DNA of 64,000 nt from Craterostigma plantagineum (GCA_027422505.1 JAPQWV010000366.1:186001-250000); one strand, 5' to 3'. Shown: positions 21,374 through 33,783, counted from the first letter of the stretch. The notes: generated by a model from the letters alone, not told the origin. Translations and numbers: made by a program.

Positions 21374-21625
21374 GTATTCAAGTCTCATATTTTTTTTTTG
21401 CATTCAAATAATTACTATGTTTATATTGCTAACTAATGAATTATTATTTTCAGGTACGAATTTATTTGAACAAGCCTAACGTAACGACGAAGCCCGAAAA
21501 AGATAAGTATCCAACTCTTATATTTTTTGCGTACAAATATTTATTATGTTTATTGGCTAACTAATGAATTGTTATTTTTTAGGTACTAATTGATTTGAAC
21601 AAGCCTATTACGACGAAGCCCGAAA
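21349..21625 (+). repeat. Tandem intron-like modules in hAT copy B
   Basis: The segment aacaagccyraa...gaagcccgaaaaa(a)gataagta followed by an AT-rich stretch and tttycag/ttttttag occurs about 2.5 times, with a period of about 120-130 bases. Copy A has the same at 10896-11170. Each copy ends with a splice-acceptor-like pyrimidine tract plus ag. Confidence 0.7.
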
Positions 21626-21741
21626 AAAGATAAGTAAATATTAGTATAATTGCTTCTTTCTTGTTCTTCTTCTAATTAAACTTATAATGTAAATCATGTT
21701 TATGTAATTTTTATAGGGAAGAAGATTACGAAGAAGAGGGG

Positions 21742-21876
21742 TTTCGGTAAGTGCAAGTGAGTTAGCAACGCGTGATCTCTGGATGCTTTGACGGATCGTA
21801 ATCAAGGATGATTCGTCAAGGCTCCAGAGATCATACGCTGCTTTCTCGCCTACACTTGCGGAAGCCCGACCGAAAA
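21742..21876. other. Imperfect hairpin in hAT copy B (microRNA-precursor-like shape)
   Basis: Same fold as 11289-11423. Arms TGATCTCTGGA / TCCAGAGATCA and TTTGACG / CGTCAA pair around a loop (about 21795-21812), with outer blocks GCAAGTG / CACTTGC and GTTTCGGT / ACCGAAA. Copy B has cgtcaa where copy A has cgcaa, so pairing is better in copy B. Known microRNA families I can recall do not match. Confidence 0.5.
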
Positions 21877-22263
21877 GTCGACGACTGATTTAATTTACAT
21901 ATATGTATGTATTGTATTGTAATTGATTACTAAAAATTTTGTTATACAAGTTCTTTGTAAAATGTAATTTTTTTGTAATTGTCTTGCAAATTATATAGTA
22001 GATTTCGATACATAATTCGATTCGGCCAAATAAATATATCAAATTTTTTCAAATCCCAAGAATTAAAAAAAAAAAAAAAAACGGCGGTTGTAACCGCCGG
22101 TTAACCGGCGGTTTGTCAACCGGCGGTTGGTCTAACCGTCAACCGGGGGCGGCTAACCGGCAACCGTCCCTGGCCCATTAGACGGCGGTTAGTCCAATGG
22201 ACTAACCGCCAACCGCCGGTTACCAACTGCCGGTTATGGTTAACCGGCAATTGGGCAAGTCTA

Positions 22264-23120
22264 GTGTAGACTATACTCCTTCAAATGATAACGGGTACCA
22301 CGGTAAGGAGTGAGAAATCCTAACATTAGTTGATATCCCGTGTCAACCAAATAGTACTTACCTAGACAATTCATTGTGTGTTACTACTATCTCCAAATGA
22401 AGATAAATGGTATTAGATACATACGACTAAGAAGGAAATTAATTTTCTTGTATACTAATCACCTTGGGGAACTATAAAGCTATCATGTTCTCTAGTTATA
22501 GCATCTTTCAAGATTCAAGAATCTGAAGCTGATCCTTCCCAACCAGATAGTGCATACATGAATTTCAAATCAAAAGAACATGCAACAAGAGCATTTTGAG
22601 TTGGATATGATTTCCGTCCTCGATACCTTGGAGCATCGTTGGATGACGCCCTAACACGAAATTGTGACCCGTAGATTGCGCCTACACAATCCTGTACGGG
22701 TCTTGTTAAGCATACCTACTGATTATGGCATCATTACGCTATAATAAATGACTTACCTCGAAATAAGGATAATATTTAGAATTGTTCTTGATCTCCTTAG
22801 GACACGCTTCTCCACCGGGTTGCTTTAAAAAGAGGTCTTCTAAAGATATGATAGCTCTAAGAATCTTGTTAAATTGTCTACTTACGGTCTCACTAGAACA
22901 TCTAAACAAAAATTTTAAATGGCTATTCCTCAAATTTTGACCCACAATATATAAGAATCTTGCCAATTGTTCTTCCACATACTATAATTAGTATCTCTAA
23001 GGAGGCCTCTACCTTTGATAATATATACAAGGTTTGCGAATGCATCTTTTTTCACTCGTAGCTGCTCCCGAAAATCATCATCTTTTAATTTCACAAGACA
23101 TCTCAATAAAGTTTGCCTTT
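22264..23120 (-). pseudogene. Harbinger (PIF-type) transposase, N-terminal and central part
   Basis: Minus-strand exon 1 runs from about 23120 to 22757, with a one-base shift near 22980. It encodes FREQLRVKKDAFANL, GRGLLRDTN and EEQLARFLYIVGQNLRNS, the N-terminal helical part. A 65-bp intron (GT at 22756, AG at 22692) joins it to 22691-22264. That part encodes DCVGAIYGS, DAPRYRGRKSYPTQN, SGWEGSASDS, YYLVDTGY and FLTPYRGTRYHLKEY. The family's first catalytic Asp (GAIDG) is Tyr here; the second (LVDxGY) is kept. The hAT insertion cuts the gene right after KEYS. Confidence 0.85.
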
Positions 23121-23526
23121 ACCTCTATTGCACTTGACCCATCTCTATAATCCGAACCTCAAATTAACGAAACAAGAAAAGCATAATAAGTTGCACAAAC
23201 CACAACACAAGAAGCTGCCCATTTTCACATTTTATCCCATTGCCTCTTCACCTATATCCAACAGCACAATAAAAAGAAATGGATTTCGTAGTCTATAAAT
23301 ATCGATTAATATGAGGTTTAATTGTTTGGATGGCAGTGATGTTTAGTACTCATGCTCAACTTTAACAACTAGTGTAAGGATAATTATCACTATCATATAA
23401 GCATGACTATCTCCCACATATCCATTGAGGCAATTCATCGAACAAGTTGCAGACCTAGGAAATATGGAGTAATTTCTTAACATCCGAGTTGAATGACAAC
23501 ATTCAACCATCATATGTTGTCTTCCT

Positions 23527-23835
23527 CTATATATCTTCGTTAAGAAAATTATCAACAAAATTATCACATACCTCATCCTCTAAACCACCGATGGATTGTT
23601 GATCCAAGCTCATACCATTGTTCAAAATAGGCAGTGTATGATCATCGCCACCGTCGCTTAGACCAAACTGAGAAGACATACCCCTTCGCACATCATGCTT
23701 CGATGGTCGACTTTGACTGTGGGAGAAATTTGAATAGTGTAGAGTTTGATTTGTGCGAGGAAGCCTTTGTTCTAAATTTGATGAAGCAATTTTGCGATTC
23801 AAGCTTGGTAATTTTCCTCTTTGTTGAGAAGACAT
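23527..23835 (-). other. Hypothetical ORF at the start of Harbinger
   Basis: A 102-residue ORF with ATG at 23835 (MSSQQRGKLPSLNRK), rich in Ser and Gln and ending NFVDNFLNEDI. It lies upstream of the transposase on the same strand. It could be the divergent N-terminus of the transposase gene. No domain recognised. Between 23120 and 23526 only broken frames are visible. Confidence 0.35.
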
Positions 23836-23986
23836 TGTTAGAGAGAGATTAGCTGCAGAGAAGAAAATATGATTAGAGAGTTTGGTACGTTTCTCTCATT
23901 TTCATACGCTGTGTTTGGATCATGGAAAGTGGCGAGGAAAAGAAAACTACAGAGAAATTGGCTTTTCACCCATTTTCCATGGTTTT
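23836..23986. other. Harbinger right subterminal region (left of Athila insertion)
   Basis: gtgtttggatcatgg and ggcgaggaaaagaaaac here are mirrored as inverted words on the other side of the Athila element (43318-43377: cctcgcc, ccaaacac). Joining the two sides at the gtttt duplication gives one continuous inverted-repeat terminus, supporting Harbinger or Tourist origin. Confidence 0.55.
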
Positions 23987-25371
23987 TAATCAAGCAGATC
24001 GAGTAATAAAAATAAAACGAATATTACGCACTATTCTACGCTCAATAGGCAAGTGTACCTATCGATAGTAGTACAGAAGCGGTAAGTATTCGAGTATCTA
24101 ACCAAAGGAACTATCTACTTTAAAAAACCGTCGTTTAAATATTCTAGTGAATATTTTTAGTTTGATACAAATATAAATAACGATAAACTAAATAACGATA
24201 AATACAAAAATAAAAATCTGATAAAATAGCGATAACAGGTTGGAACGACTTCATAAAAACAAAGTATCTGAGACTTTGAATCCCCCTAACTCGACCGAAG
24301 CAAATATCTCTTATACATAAACGTGACTATCATTAGACCGTGGAGATTCCTATAACATGCATACGAGTCTCTATAGCTGACGAAACTGCGCCTTACTATA
24401 AGATAATCGTAAACAACTAATCTACCTCTTGAATAGCTGGATAAGCTTCCCTAACTATACAATCGCAGACCACATAAAAATACGATAAAGCTCTATATTA
24501 GATTTGACTCTAATCCGACGGGGTAGCCCAACCTATCTCTAGCGATGGATTTATTCCCCTCGCCTACGAGTGGTCTAATCGCCAGCCCCTCTCTCGAGCG
24601 TAGCTTGCGATTACCCAAAAATTATCTTGATCACATAGACATAATCAAAACAATAACATAATCGTAACCGAATCGTAATAATAGCAGGAAAAACAACAAC
24701 TTCAAAATATATGTTCGAACTCGCTAGGGTTCATCTAGTCTAAAAAACAAGGGCTTTAGCAACTCATAGGATAAATTAAACACAACGAAGAACGGATAAC
24801 ACAGAGAAAACATTGTATTTCCCTGAAATTCGACTCCGAAATAATCCCTTTCTTCGTTGAGTGCTTTGATCGAACACGTGGTGTGCGAGTTTGGAAGGGG
24901 CAGTCCAGCTTTCAGCTCCTTGTTGGTCCTCGCTGCCGTGTGTGCTAAGGAGAAGAGTAGCTGCGAGCTTGGTCTTGGAGATGAGCGTCGTACGTGAATT
25001 GGGACATGGAACTTGAGGTGCGTGCTTGGGTTGTAGGTGAGCAAAAAGAGTCGAATATTTGGTGAAGGTTCTGAGCCAGGCCCCTTTCTCCTTTTAGCTC
25101 TGATCCATTAAATATGAGCGCTAGCAATCGTGTATTTGATTTCTTTGTGCGTGTGAAAGAATCGTCGCCTGAAAACATCTTGCTTGTTTTCCTCCTTTTT
25201 TCATTTTGCCTAACTCCTTGTTTCAAGGAAGAATGTCATTCTATGTCTCGTTGATGTCTTGAAAAACCTGCCAAATTGCATAGTTTTCCCCAATTCTTGC
25301 CATAATTACTTGAAGACCCCCCAACACTCAAATACAATCATAAATATTAACGTTTAAAATTATGTTTATCA
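23987..25371 (-). repeat. 3' LTR of Athila copy B
   Basis: Uninterrupted 1385-bp LTR. It contains the reference sequence around ttcgactccgaaataatccc (about 24830), which is the site where the SIRE-like element entered the other LTR, so the empty site is preserved here. Confidence 0.92.
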
Positions 25372-26856
25372 AATCTCCCCACACTTAAGCGTTGCTTGTC
25401 TTCAAGCAAATGAATGCAAATGGCATAGAAAGGATAAAATCATGCAACGTATCAATCAAGAATAAAATCACGTAAATAGATAATGCAAGTAAGTCGGAAA
25501 ACACATTCGAGACTAACAAACTACACGACTCCTTTAGCGATACCGTCGAAATCCGAACCACACAAGGATTCACTCAAATCACTCAGTGTATAGGTTAAGA
25601 TGTCTGTGAACTCTCTCGGGCCATGCACTAATCTAAAGGTCTTTCAGTGATCAAGCGTGAATCAGAAGGTCTTTACCGGGTTATAATATGGCTGAGATAT
25701 GTATGATATGTAGAGAATAAGCGTAAAAAAGGGTATGAGCTGTAGTCGTGTCGGACTGATGCCATCATCTCGAACGCACCCATGATTTGCCCCTTTTCAA
25801 CTTCTTTCGTCGTTTTCTTTTCTTCTTCTTCTTTTTTCTTTTTTTTCATTTTTTTTTCGACATAGCTCTTCTTCTTTCGACCTCTCAATCCAGAAAATAG
25901 GTAATATGCTTTTGAGACTGAAAGATTATCGGAGGAAGAGTTCTTGGTCGACTATTTTTTTTCTCTCTTTTGTTTTCATTTTTTTTCGACGCTCAGCTGT
26001 AATGTTCATCGAAATTGGTTTGGGTTGCGCTCTTTGACTTTAGCATTCACCCTCCACTTCTCATATTGCTCCGATGGGTTTATGCCTGAAGGCTTAATCA
26101 GGTCGGCAATTTATAATTCTGTTTCCACAAATAAAAAGGCTCAAGCTCAAAGTGGCTAACTATGGGGGCCAGTCGTGGTTGGTTACTTTGGCTATGGACT
26201 GAATTCCTAATGCCTTCCTCATTTTCACACAATCTCACTTTAAGTAGTTTCAAAACGCAATACACAAGCAAGTTCTGAAGAGAAATAAATTAAGCACGAT
26301 TCACACAACCAAAGAAATGAGCAAAAAGCTCATAGGCTCAAAAACCTCACAAAAATAGGGTTATGTGTACGAATCTCTCAAGTATCGACAAGTTCATCAT
26401 GTAAGAAAGAAGTCGACATGCAAATCCTATTTACTCACAAAATCGCTAACACATAATCATCCTTTCATGATACTAAACATGATTATCGAAAAATATTTAA
26501 TGCCAAATTCGGAAAAAAAAATTATATCAAAAATCAAGACATGCTCACATATAACATGTTCGCATTAATTTTGCAGAAATTCCCCTCCCCACACTTAAGA
26601 TTTATGTTTCCCTCAACATAAATATAATGTAACATACGAAAGAGGAAATATATATAAGCGAACTTCCCTGATAGTCTGATGTCCATGTTTGTAAGGCTCC
26701 TCCCCAAACTTGAGATTTTGAATTCCCTGTGATCATCGGAAACAGAATTAAAAAGTTAAAAGTACGCATAGAAATCAAAAAAACATAGGATAGGCTTGGG
26801 GTGCCTCCCAAGTAGCGCTTTCTTTAATGTCTTTTAGCTAGACAAAGTTCGGCAAT
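25372..26856 (-). other. 3' non-coding region of Athila copy B
   Basis: Same content as 276-1762: a polypurine tract next to the LTR, further similar purine tracts near 26586 and 26702, and no envelope-like ORF. Confidence 0.7.
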
Positions 26857-28052
26857 TCAACTATGGGTGGTGTTGAGGAGGTGAACTGTTTCCTTCCCTA
26901 GCGCCTCGATGTCACCGCCATAGTACTGCTTGAGGCACTGTCCGTTCACCTTGAAAGCCCCTCTTTCCGGGTGTGTGATGTCGACTGTGCCGTATGGAAA
27001 TACTTGAGTCACCTTGAAAGGACCAGACCCTCGTGACTTCAACTTGCCTGCAAATAGGCGTAGTCGAAAGTTATAAAGCAAGACATGGTCGCCCTCGTGA
27101 AATTCCCGTCGCTGGATTGTTTTTATCATGGTACATCTTGGTGCGTTGCTTGTAGATCCGCATATTATCGTAGGCCATAAGACGCCATTCATCGAGCTCA
27201 CTAATTTGAAAATTTCTCTTTTTGCCTGCAATATCTAAATCGAAATTTAGTGTCTTCAAAGCCCAATATGCCTTATGCTCAAGCTCGACGGGTAAATGAC
27301 AAGATTTTCCATAAACGAGGCGATAAGGTGTGGATCGTATAGGCGTCTTATAGGCTGTCCTATAGGCCCACAGTGCGTCATTCAGCTTGTTCGACCAATC
27401 CTTTCGGTGGTGCTCGACGGTTTTCTCTAAAATTCGCTTCAATTCCCGATTCACGACTTCGACTTGGCCGCTTGCTTGAGGGTGGTATGGAGTGGTAACA
27501 CTATGCTTAACGCCGTATTTCTCGAGCGTCCTAGAAAACTGAGTGTTACAAAAGTGAGTACCTTTATTGCTAATAATGCAACGAGGCGAACCAAATCGTG
27601 AAAACAACGTTTTTAAGAATTTAGCGACAACCCTAGCATCATTAGTGGGCAGCGCTTGCGCCTTACCCATTTAGATACATAATCAACCGCAACTAGGATA
27701 TATCGATTAGTAAACGAAGTAGGGAAAGGTCCCATGAAATCAATGCCCCAAACATCAAATACCTCGCACACTAGAATAAAATTCCGCGGCATTTCATTGC
27801 GCTTATAGATATCCGTTGGCATCTATCGCAAATATCTACATACCTTTGAGCATCCTTGAAGCTTGAAGGCCAATAGAAACCACATTCGAGTACCTTATGG
27901 GCCGTCCGATTCCCCCCATAGTGGCCTCCGGTCGGTCCGGTATGGCAATGGTCTAAGATTTTGATCGTCTCGGGAAATGACACGTATCGTCTGACCATTT
28001 TATTGGCACAAGTCCTAAACAGGTATGGATCATCCCAAAAGTAATACTTCAA
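26857..28052 (-). pseudogene. Athila integrase, copy B (broken)
   Basis: Same frame breaks as copy A, with HHCC zinc module, [15 protein letters not shown] (Asp to Asn) and [10 protein letters not shown]. Differences from copy A are few; for example copy A has KTPIGSTPY and copy [10 protein letters not shown]. Confidence 0.9.
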
Positions 28053-29575
28053 GTCCGAGAAGAATTCTTCTTCTGTTGGCTTGAGTATTCCTTTGGTATA
28101 ATCTTTGCCACGAGATAGTTAGCAATATCAGCATACCAAGGAATATCATCGTTTACCTCACGAAGCATAGAGATGCTCGTCAGGGAAGTGGTCATTGATG
28201 TTATCCTCATCCTTCTTTTCGTAATGTGAGTCCTCCAATCTCGATAAGTGGTCGGTTGCAAAATTTTCAGCTCCTCTTTGGTCTCGAATTTCCACGTCAA
28301 ATTCTTGAAGTAGTAGGATCCACGGATTAGTCTTGGCTTTGCATCGGGTTTGACGAGGAGGTGCTTGAGGGCCGAGTGATCTGTGTAGACAATCACCTTG
28401 GAAAGGATGAGGTAGGTGCAAAACTTGTCGAGCGCGAACACGACCACAAGCAACTCTTTTTCAGTGGTAGTGTAATTCGCTTGTGCCTCGTTCAAAGTCT
28501 TGCTTGCGTAGTATATCGGCCGAAAGTGCTTGTCCCGCCGCTGCCCCAAAACTGCCCCTACTGCAAAGTCACTAGCATCGCACATTAGTTCAAAAGGTAG
28601 ACCCCAATCGAGGGCTATCATGATAGGAGCATTAATAAGCTTATCCATAAGTATCGAAAATGCATGCATGCACTCGGATGTAAACTCATATGGCACGTCT
28701 TTCTCAAGTAATCGGGTCAAAGGTCTAGCAATTTTAGAGAAATCCTTGATAAATCTACGATAAAAACCCGCATGTCCTATGAAACTTCTATCGCTTTTCT
28801 TGACGAGGGTGGGGGTAAACGCTCGATAGTCTCAAATTTAGCCCTATCTACCTCAATCCCCCTAGATGAAATCTTATGACCTAGCACGATTCCCTCTCTC
28901 ACCATAAAATGGCATTTCTCCCAATTCAACACAAGATTGGTGTCCTCGCATTGCTTAAGCACCACCATAAGGTTAGAGAGACAGACCTCAAACGTGTTAC
29001 CAAAAACCGAGAAATTATCCATGAATAACTCCATTATGTCTCCTACTAGCTTGTCGAAGATGGCCATCATACACCGCTGAAAAGTGGTCGGAGCGTTGCA
29101 TAGTCCAAAAGGCATCTGTCGGTATGTGAATGTCTCGAACGGGCATGTAAAGGTAGTCTTTTCTTGATCCTCGGGCACAATGGAAATCTGCAAATATCCT
29201 GAAAGACCATCAAGAAAGCAATAAAAATCATGACCGGATAAACGTTCAAGCATTTGATCAATAATGGGTAAAGGGAAATGATCCTTTCGCGTCGCGTCGC
29301 ATCGTTTAATTTCGATAGTCAATGCAAACGCGCCACCCCATGACGGTCCTCGTTGGAATTAACTCAATCTTCTCATTGGGCACTACGGTTATTCCTCCCT
29401 TCTTCGGTACCACTTGAACTGGGTTTATCCACTTGCTATCCGAGATTGGATATATAACACCTGCATCGAGCAACTTAATCACCTCGGCCTTCACGACTTC
29501 TTTCATGTTTGGATTCAATCGCCTTTGGGGTTGCACAACCGGTTTATACTCGTCCTCCATGAGGATCTTATGCAT
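28049..29575 (-). pseudogene. Athila reverse transcriptase-RNase H, copy B (broken)
   Basis: Same architecture and breaks as copy A. The polymerase box reads MELFMDN (copy A MEVFMDN), so the second catalytic Asp is Asn in both. RNase H motifs MCDASDFAVG and [10 protein letters not shown] are visible. Frames change near 29315, 28795 and 28335. Confidence 0.9.
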
Positions 29576-29728
29576 GCGAAAGCTTGGGCTGATTCCTCGA
29601 ATGTCCGAGATCTTCCATGCAAATGCCTACTTGTGTTCTGTTAGCACATCCATAAGCATGCTTTTCTGCCCCTCTTCTAGATCTGCGGCCACGATGACGG
29701 GTAACTTCGAATTTTCTCCTAAGAATGC

Positions 29729-30536
29729 TTACTCCAAGAGATCGGGTAGTTGCTTGAGTTCGAGCATCGGTGGTTCCTCGATTGAGCTTTTCTCTCTTTC
29801 TTCTTCGTTGCTCTGCTTTACCTTGACGGGTTGCTCGTCGTCAATGTTGTTGTCTACATTTATATGAATGTCCGTCGTTAAGGCAGCCTCACGTTCTTCA
29901 AATTCTTGCATTAAAGAGACCAAGTCAGCTTGTGAGAGTCCCTGCAAAGTTAGGAAGTTACCCCAATTAATAATATCCATGTAAGAGCACTTATCATCGA
30001 GCTCTTCGGTGTTACTCATCGACTCGGCCATATCAAAGGTCACTTTCTCGCTATCTATAGTCAAAGTCAATGTCCCATTACGAACATCGACCATCGTTCC
30101 ACCGGTAGCGAGAAATGGTCTACCTAAAATAAGAGGAATATTCTCATCTTTCTCTCCATGTCAAGAATAACAAAATCAGCAGGGATTATCAACTTATCAA
30201 CTTTTACGAGTACATCCTCGATAATACCCCTAGGATACTAGATAGATCTATCCGCTAACTGAATACTCATTCTAGTGGGTTTGGGCTCACCTAAACCTAG
30301 TCTTTTGAACATAGAATAAGGCATTAGATTTATACTAGCACCTCGGCCAATGCCTTATGAACAACTAAATCTCCTATAAGACAAGGTATAGTAAAACTCC
30401 CTGGATCCTTAAGCTTCTTCGGAATCTTGCATTGGAGAATGGCTGAGCATTCCCCTCGTAGGCGAACGGTGGAGATATCTTCGAGTTTGCGCTTGTTCGT
30501 TACCAAGTCCTTGATGAATTTCGCCCAACGCGGCAT
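29729..30536 (-). pseudogene. Athila protease region, copy B (broken)
   Basis: Identical arrangement to copy A: IGDLVVHKALAE is followed by a frame-breaking deletion that removes the catalytic Asp, then GASINLMPY in another frame, a tag stop near 30240 and the acidic linker 29729-30094. Confidence 0.8.
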
Positions 30537-30577
30537 CTGTGCAAGAGCCTCGACAAGCGGTAAGTTAATATGTAATG

Positions 30578-32117
30578 TTAAATAGAGAGAAATTTACCGA
30601 ACTGATCGTCTACTATCTCCTTCTTGAGTCTGGTTGGGTATGGGACCTTTGGTTGGTACATCTTAATAGACGGTTTGGCTATGACTTCATCCTCCTTGTT
30701 GGCCTTTTCGTCCTCGACGTTTGCCTTCTCGATCTCGACTTTCGCCTTGGTCCTTGGTACTTCCTCGAGCTGTCGTCCGTTGCGAAGTGACACCACCTTC
30801 ACATGATGGTGCTTTGGGTTGGTCTCGGTGTAACTTGGCAACGAACCGGAAGGGCGTTGTTGGATTGATTCGGCAATTTGCCCAACTTGTTTCTCTAAAG
30901 CCCGTAGTGAAGACTCTGTATTTTGCAACCGCACTTCTTGACTGTCTAAGCGAGAGTCGAGCTTTCCCATAAACTTAGATAACATTCCCTCAAGCTTGTC
31001 TACGCGACCTTCCGGAAGGGGTTCAGAATTTCCGCTGTGATATCCTTGTGTTCTTTGATTTTGAAATCCTGGCGGAGCATGTTGTTGATTTCCATAGGCC
31101 AGGTTAGGATGAACACGATTAGGGATGAAATTTCGCTGACCTTGGTAGTTTCCCATGTAATCGACTTGCTCTGTTGGAATAGTGGCGGGGCAGTGATTTG
31201 CGCCGTGGCTTCCTCCTCATATAGTGCATGGTGGACTATATGTCGGATATGAATGAGAAGGCACAATAGTTGTGGGAGTCCTCGGTATGGGTTGTAATTG
31301 GACAGTATTAACGGCCGGCTTCATAGGCAAGAGCGCATTCACCAAAGTCTACATTTGTTGTTGGAGGGCGTCGAACTTGGCGTTGATTGCGGCAGTTTCA
31401 GCGACGTCGTACATTCCCGGTGGTTTGCCTCTATTGCTTGAGCTCCCGCGCCGAAAGCTATTAGCGCTATAATCCTCGATCACATTCCAGCCTTCTGTCG
31501 CGCTAAGATTACACAGACCTCCATTGCATGCTCCGTCTAATAGTTGTACGGTGTGATCGTTCAAGGACTCATGGAACCGCTGAATTTTTGCTCACTCTTC
31601 GTCATCCCGTGTTGAGGAAAACGGTTCAAGAGCACCTTGAATCTGGTCCAAATATCGTATAGATTTTCGCCTCCTTTTGCTTGAATGCGGTGAGGTCCAT
31701 TTTAAATTTGAGTGCCTTGGAAGGTGGAAAGAAATAGTTGATGAAGGTGGCATGCATCTGGTCCCAAGTGGTAATAGATCTCTCGGAAAGTAAGTTAAAC
31801 CACTCCTTTGCGTTCCCTCGTAGAGAGAATGGAAACAGATAGAGTCGGATGGCTTCGGCGCTCACGCCTTGCACTCGTATCGTGTCGGTGACTGATAAGA
31901 AGTCTCGTATGTGGCGATAAGCATCTTCCTCGAAGAGTCCATCGTATTGAGCTGTCGGCTGAAGCATCTGAAGCCAATGATGTTTCAGCTCAAAGTTGTT
32001 CGGGACTTGAGGAAGGACTATCGCCGAGCCCACCGTTCCGACGGCGTTGTTTCTCCGTAACTCCTTCGGAGGTTCTCTCGTAGCTAATGCAATCTCGTCA
32101 CGATTTTGTTCCGCCAT
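30578..32117 (-). pseudogene. Athila gag, copy B (broken)
   Basis: ATG at 32117. The first frame runs to 31626 and includes the segment LLSERSITTWDQMHATFINY that copy A loses through its one-base deletion. The frame then breaks near 31670 (KEAKIYTIF in one frame, NLYDIWTRFK in the next). The C-terminal part with a coiled-coil-like stretch is at 30578-31156. Confidence 0.88.
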
Positions 32118-32239
32118 TTCGGTTGTTGCTTCGACTCACCTAGCGTTTTCCTTTAAGTTGCGTCGAAAGGTCCTCTCGATCTCCGGGTCTCCTTCAACGA
32201 CTGGTAGCGAAGGATTCCTTCGGGTCATGCACCAAAGTA

Positions 32240-32602
32240 CACATACCTAGACCAAAAGAAATCCAATTAAGCAAAAAAAATAAAAATAACAATAAAAATA
32301 TTTAATTAAAAAAAACAATAATACTAATTAAAATAACAAAAAATAGCGGAAAAAAATAATAAGTAAAAATTACAGTAAAAATAATCACAATAATAATAAT
32401 AGTACTAATAAAAGTAATAAAAATAAAAATAATAATAGTAAAAAGAATAATAATAACTGACACACAATAAAAATAACAACAATAATAAAAATAATAACAA
32501 TATAATAATGATAATAATATAATAATGTAATAATAATAACAATAATTATAGTAATAATAATAGAGCTAGAATAATGAAGTGAAGTTTACCAAATAACAAT
32601 AG
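32240..32602 (-). other. AT-rich 5' leader of Athila copy B
   Basis: A-rich and (AAT)n low-complexity leader between gag and primer-binding site, as in copy A. No gene. Confidence 0.75.
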
Positions 32603-32615
32603 TTCCCCGGCGCCA
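32603..32615 (-). promoter_or_regulatory. Primer-binding site, Athila copy B
   Basis: TGGCGCCGGGGAA on the minus strand, six bases from the LTR end; a shortened tRNA-Asp-type site identical to copy A. Confidence 0.75.
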
Positions 32616-32621
32616 AAAACT

Positions 32622-33473
32622 TAATCAAGCGGATCGAGTAATAAAAATAAAACAAATATTATGCACTATTCTACGCTCAATAGGCAATTGTACCTATCGA
32701 TAGTAGTACAGAAGCGGTAAGTATTCGAGTATCGAACCAAAGGAACTATCTACTTTAAAAAACCGTCGTTTAAATATTCTAGTGAATATTTTTAGTTTGA
32801 TACAAATATAAATAACGATAAACTAAATAAAGAATAAACACAAAAATAAAAATCTGATAGAATAGCGATAACAGGTTGGAACGACTTCATAAAAACGAAG
32901 TATCTGAGACTTTGAATCCCCCTAACTCGACCGAAGCAAATATCTCTTATACATAAACGTGATTATCATTAGACCGTGGAGATTCCTATAACATGCATAC
33001 GAGTCTCTATAGCTGACGAAATTGCGCCTTACTATAAAATAATCGTAAACAACAAATCTACCTCTTGAATAGCTGGGCAAGCTTCCCTAACTACACAATC
33101 GCAGACCGCATAAAAATACGATAAATCTCTCTATTAGATTTGACTCTAATCCGACGTGGTAGCCCAACCTATCTCGCGCGATGGATTTATTCTGCTCGCC
33201 TACGAGTGGTCTAATTGCCAGCCCCTCTCTCGAGCGTAGCTTGCGATTACCAAAATTATGTTGATCACATAGACATAATCAAAACAATAATATAAATCGT
33301 AACCGAATCATAATAATAGCAGGAAAAACAACAACTTCAAAATATAGGTTCGAACTCGCTAGGGTTCATCTAGTCTCAAAAACGAGGGCTTTAGCTACTC
33401 ATAGGATAAATTAAACACTAACGAAGAATGGATATAACACAGAGAAGACATTGTATCTTCCCTGTTCGACTCC
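32622..33473 (-). repeat. 5' LTR of Athila copy B, first portion
   Basis: Matches 23987-24835 of the other LTR and is interrupted after actcc (33469-33473) by the SIRE-like element; it resumes at 42763. Confidence 0.9.
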
Positions 33474-33781
33474 TGTTCTGTCTTGTATTTTATTTAAGTG
33501 AACTGGGCTTTAATTTTTTAGAGCCCAGGGAGCTTAGAATTGTAATGGGCTTACAAGGGCCCAAGTATTATATACCAACATGTGGTATAAATACTAAAAC
33601 CCTAACACATAGTTAGGGGTCTTGTGTGTGAGAAATACACAAAAATAATTTTTGTGAGAGAAGCTCCAAACCCCTCTCAAGAACACGTACGCACGCCCCC
33701 CACGATAAGTTAAATTCTTCCCATTATTTTCGTGGTTAAAATGCTAGAAATGTGTTTTAGTTGGATGTACTAAGACCAACA
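33474..33781 (+). repeat. 5' LTR of SIRE-like element
   Basis: TGTTCTGTCTTG...GACCAACA. Compared with the 3' LTR it lacks about 36 bases after TGTT and has roughly ten substitutions, about 3%. Confidence 0.9.
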
Positions 33782-33783
33782 AG

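Larger units (their letters stand above)
20111..22263 (+). mobile_element. hAT element copy B, inserted in Harbinger transposase
   Basis: The right end (…ttgggcaagtcta) is shared with copy A and abuts Harbinger coding sequence at 22264. The left boundary, near 20111, starts directly in aaccgtaaccggc subterminal repeats without the expected tagacttgccca terminus. No 8-bp target duplication was found, so the left end is probably truncated. Subterminal zones at both ends are dense in aaccggcggtt in both orientations. Only the C-terminal dimerisation domain of the transposase is present, so the element is non-autonomous. Confidence 0.82.

Noticed and set aside
21742..21876. Identification of the hairpin as a known microRNA (miR160, miR167 or miR393)
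   Set aside because: Only short stretches such as gatcat or ggctcc resemble them; mature sequences do not match.
21742..21876. Hairpin as a tRNA or snoRNA
   Set aside because: No cloverleaf, no A/B boxes, no C/D or H/ACA boxes seen.
33428..33616. 62-residue ORF in both copies (also 8331-8519)
   Set aside because: Spans the junction of the Athila LTR and the nested SIRE-like LTR; identical only through the duplication.
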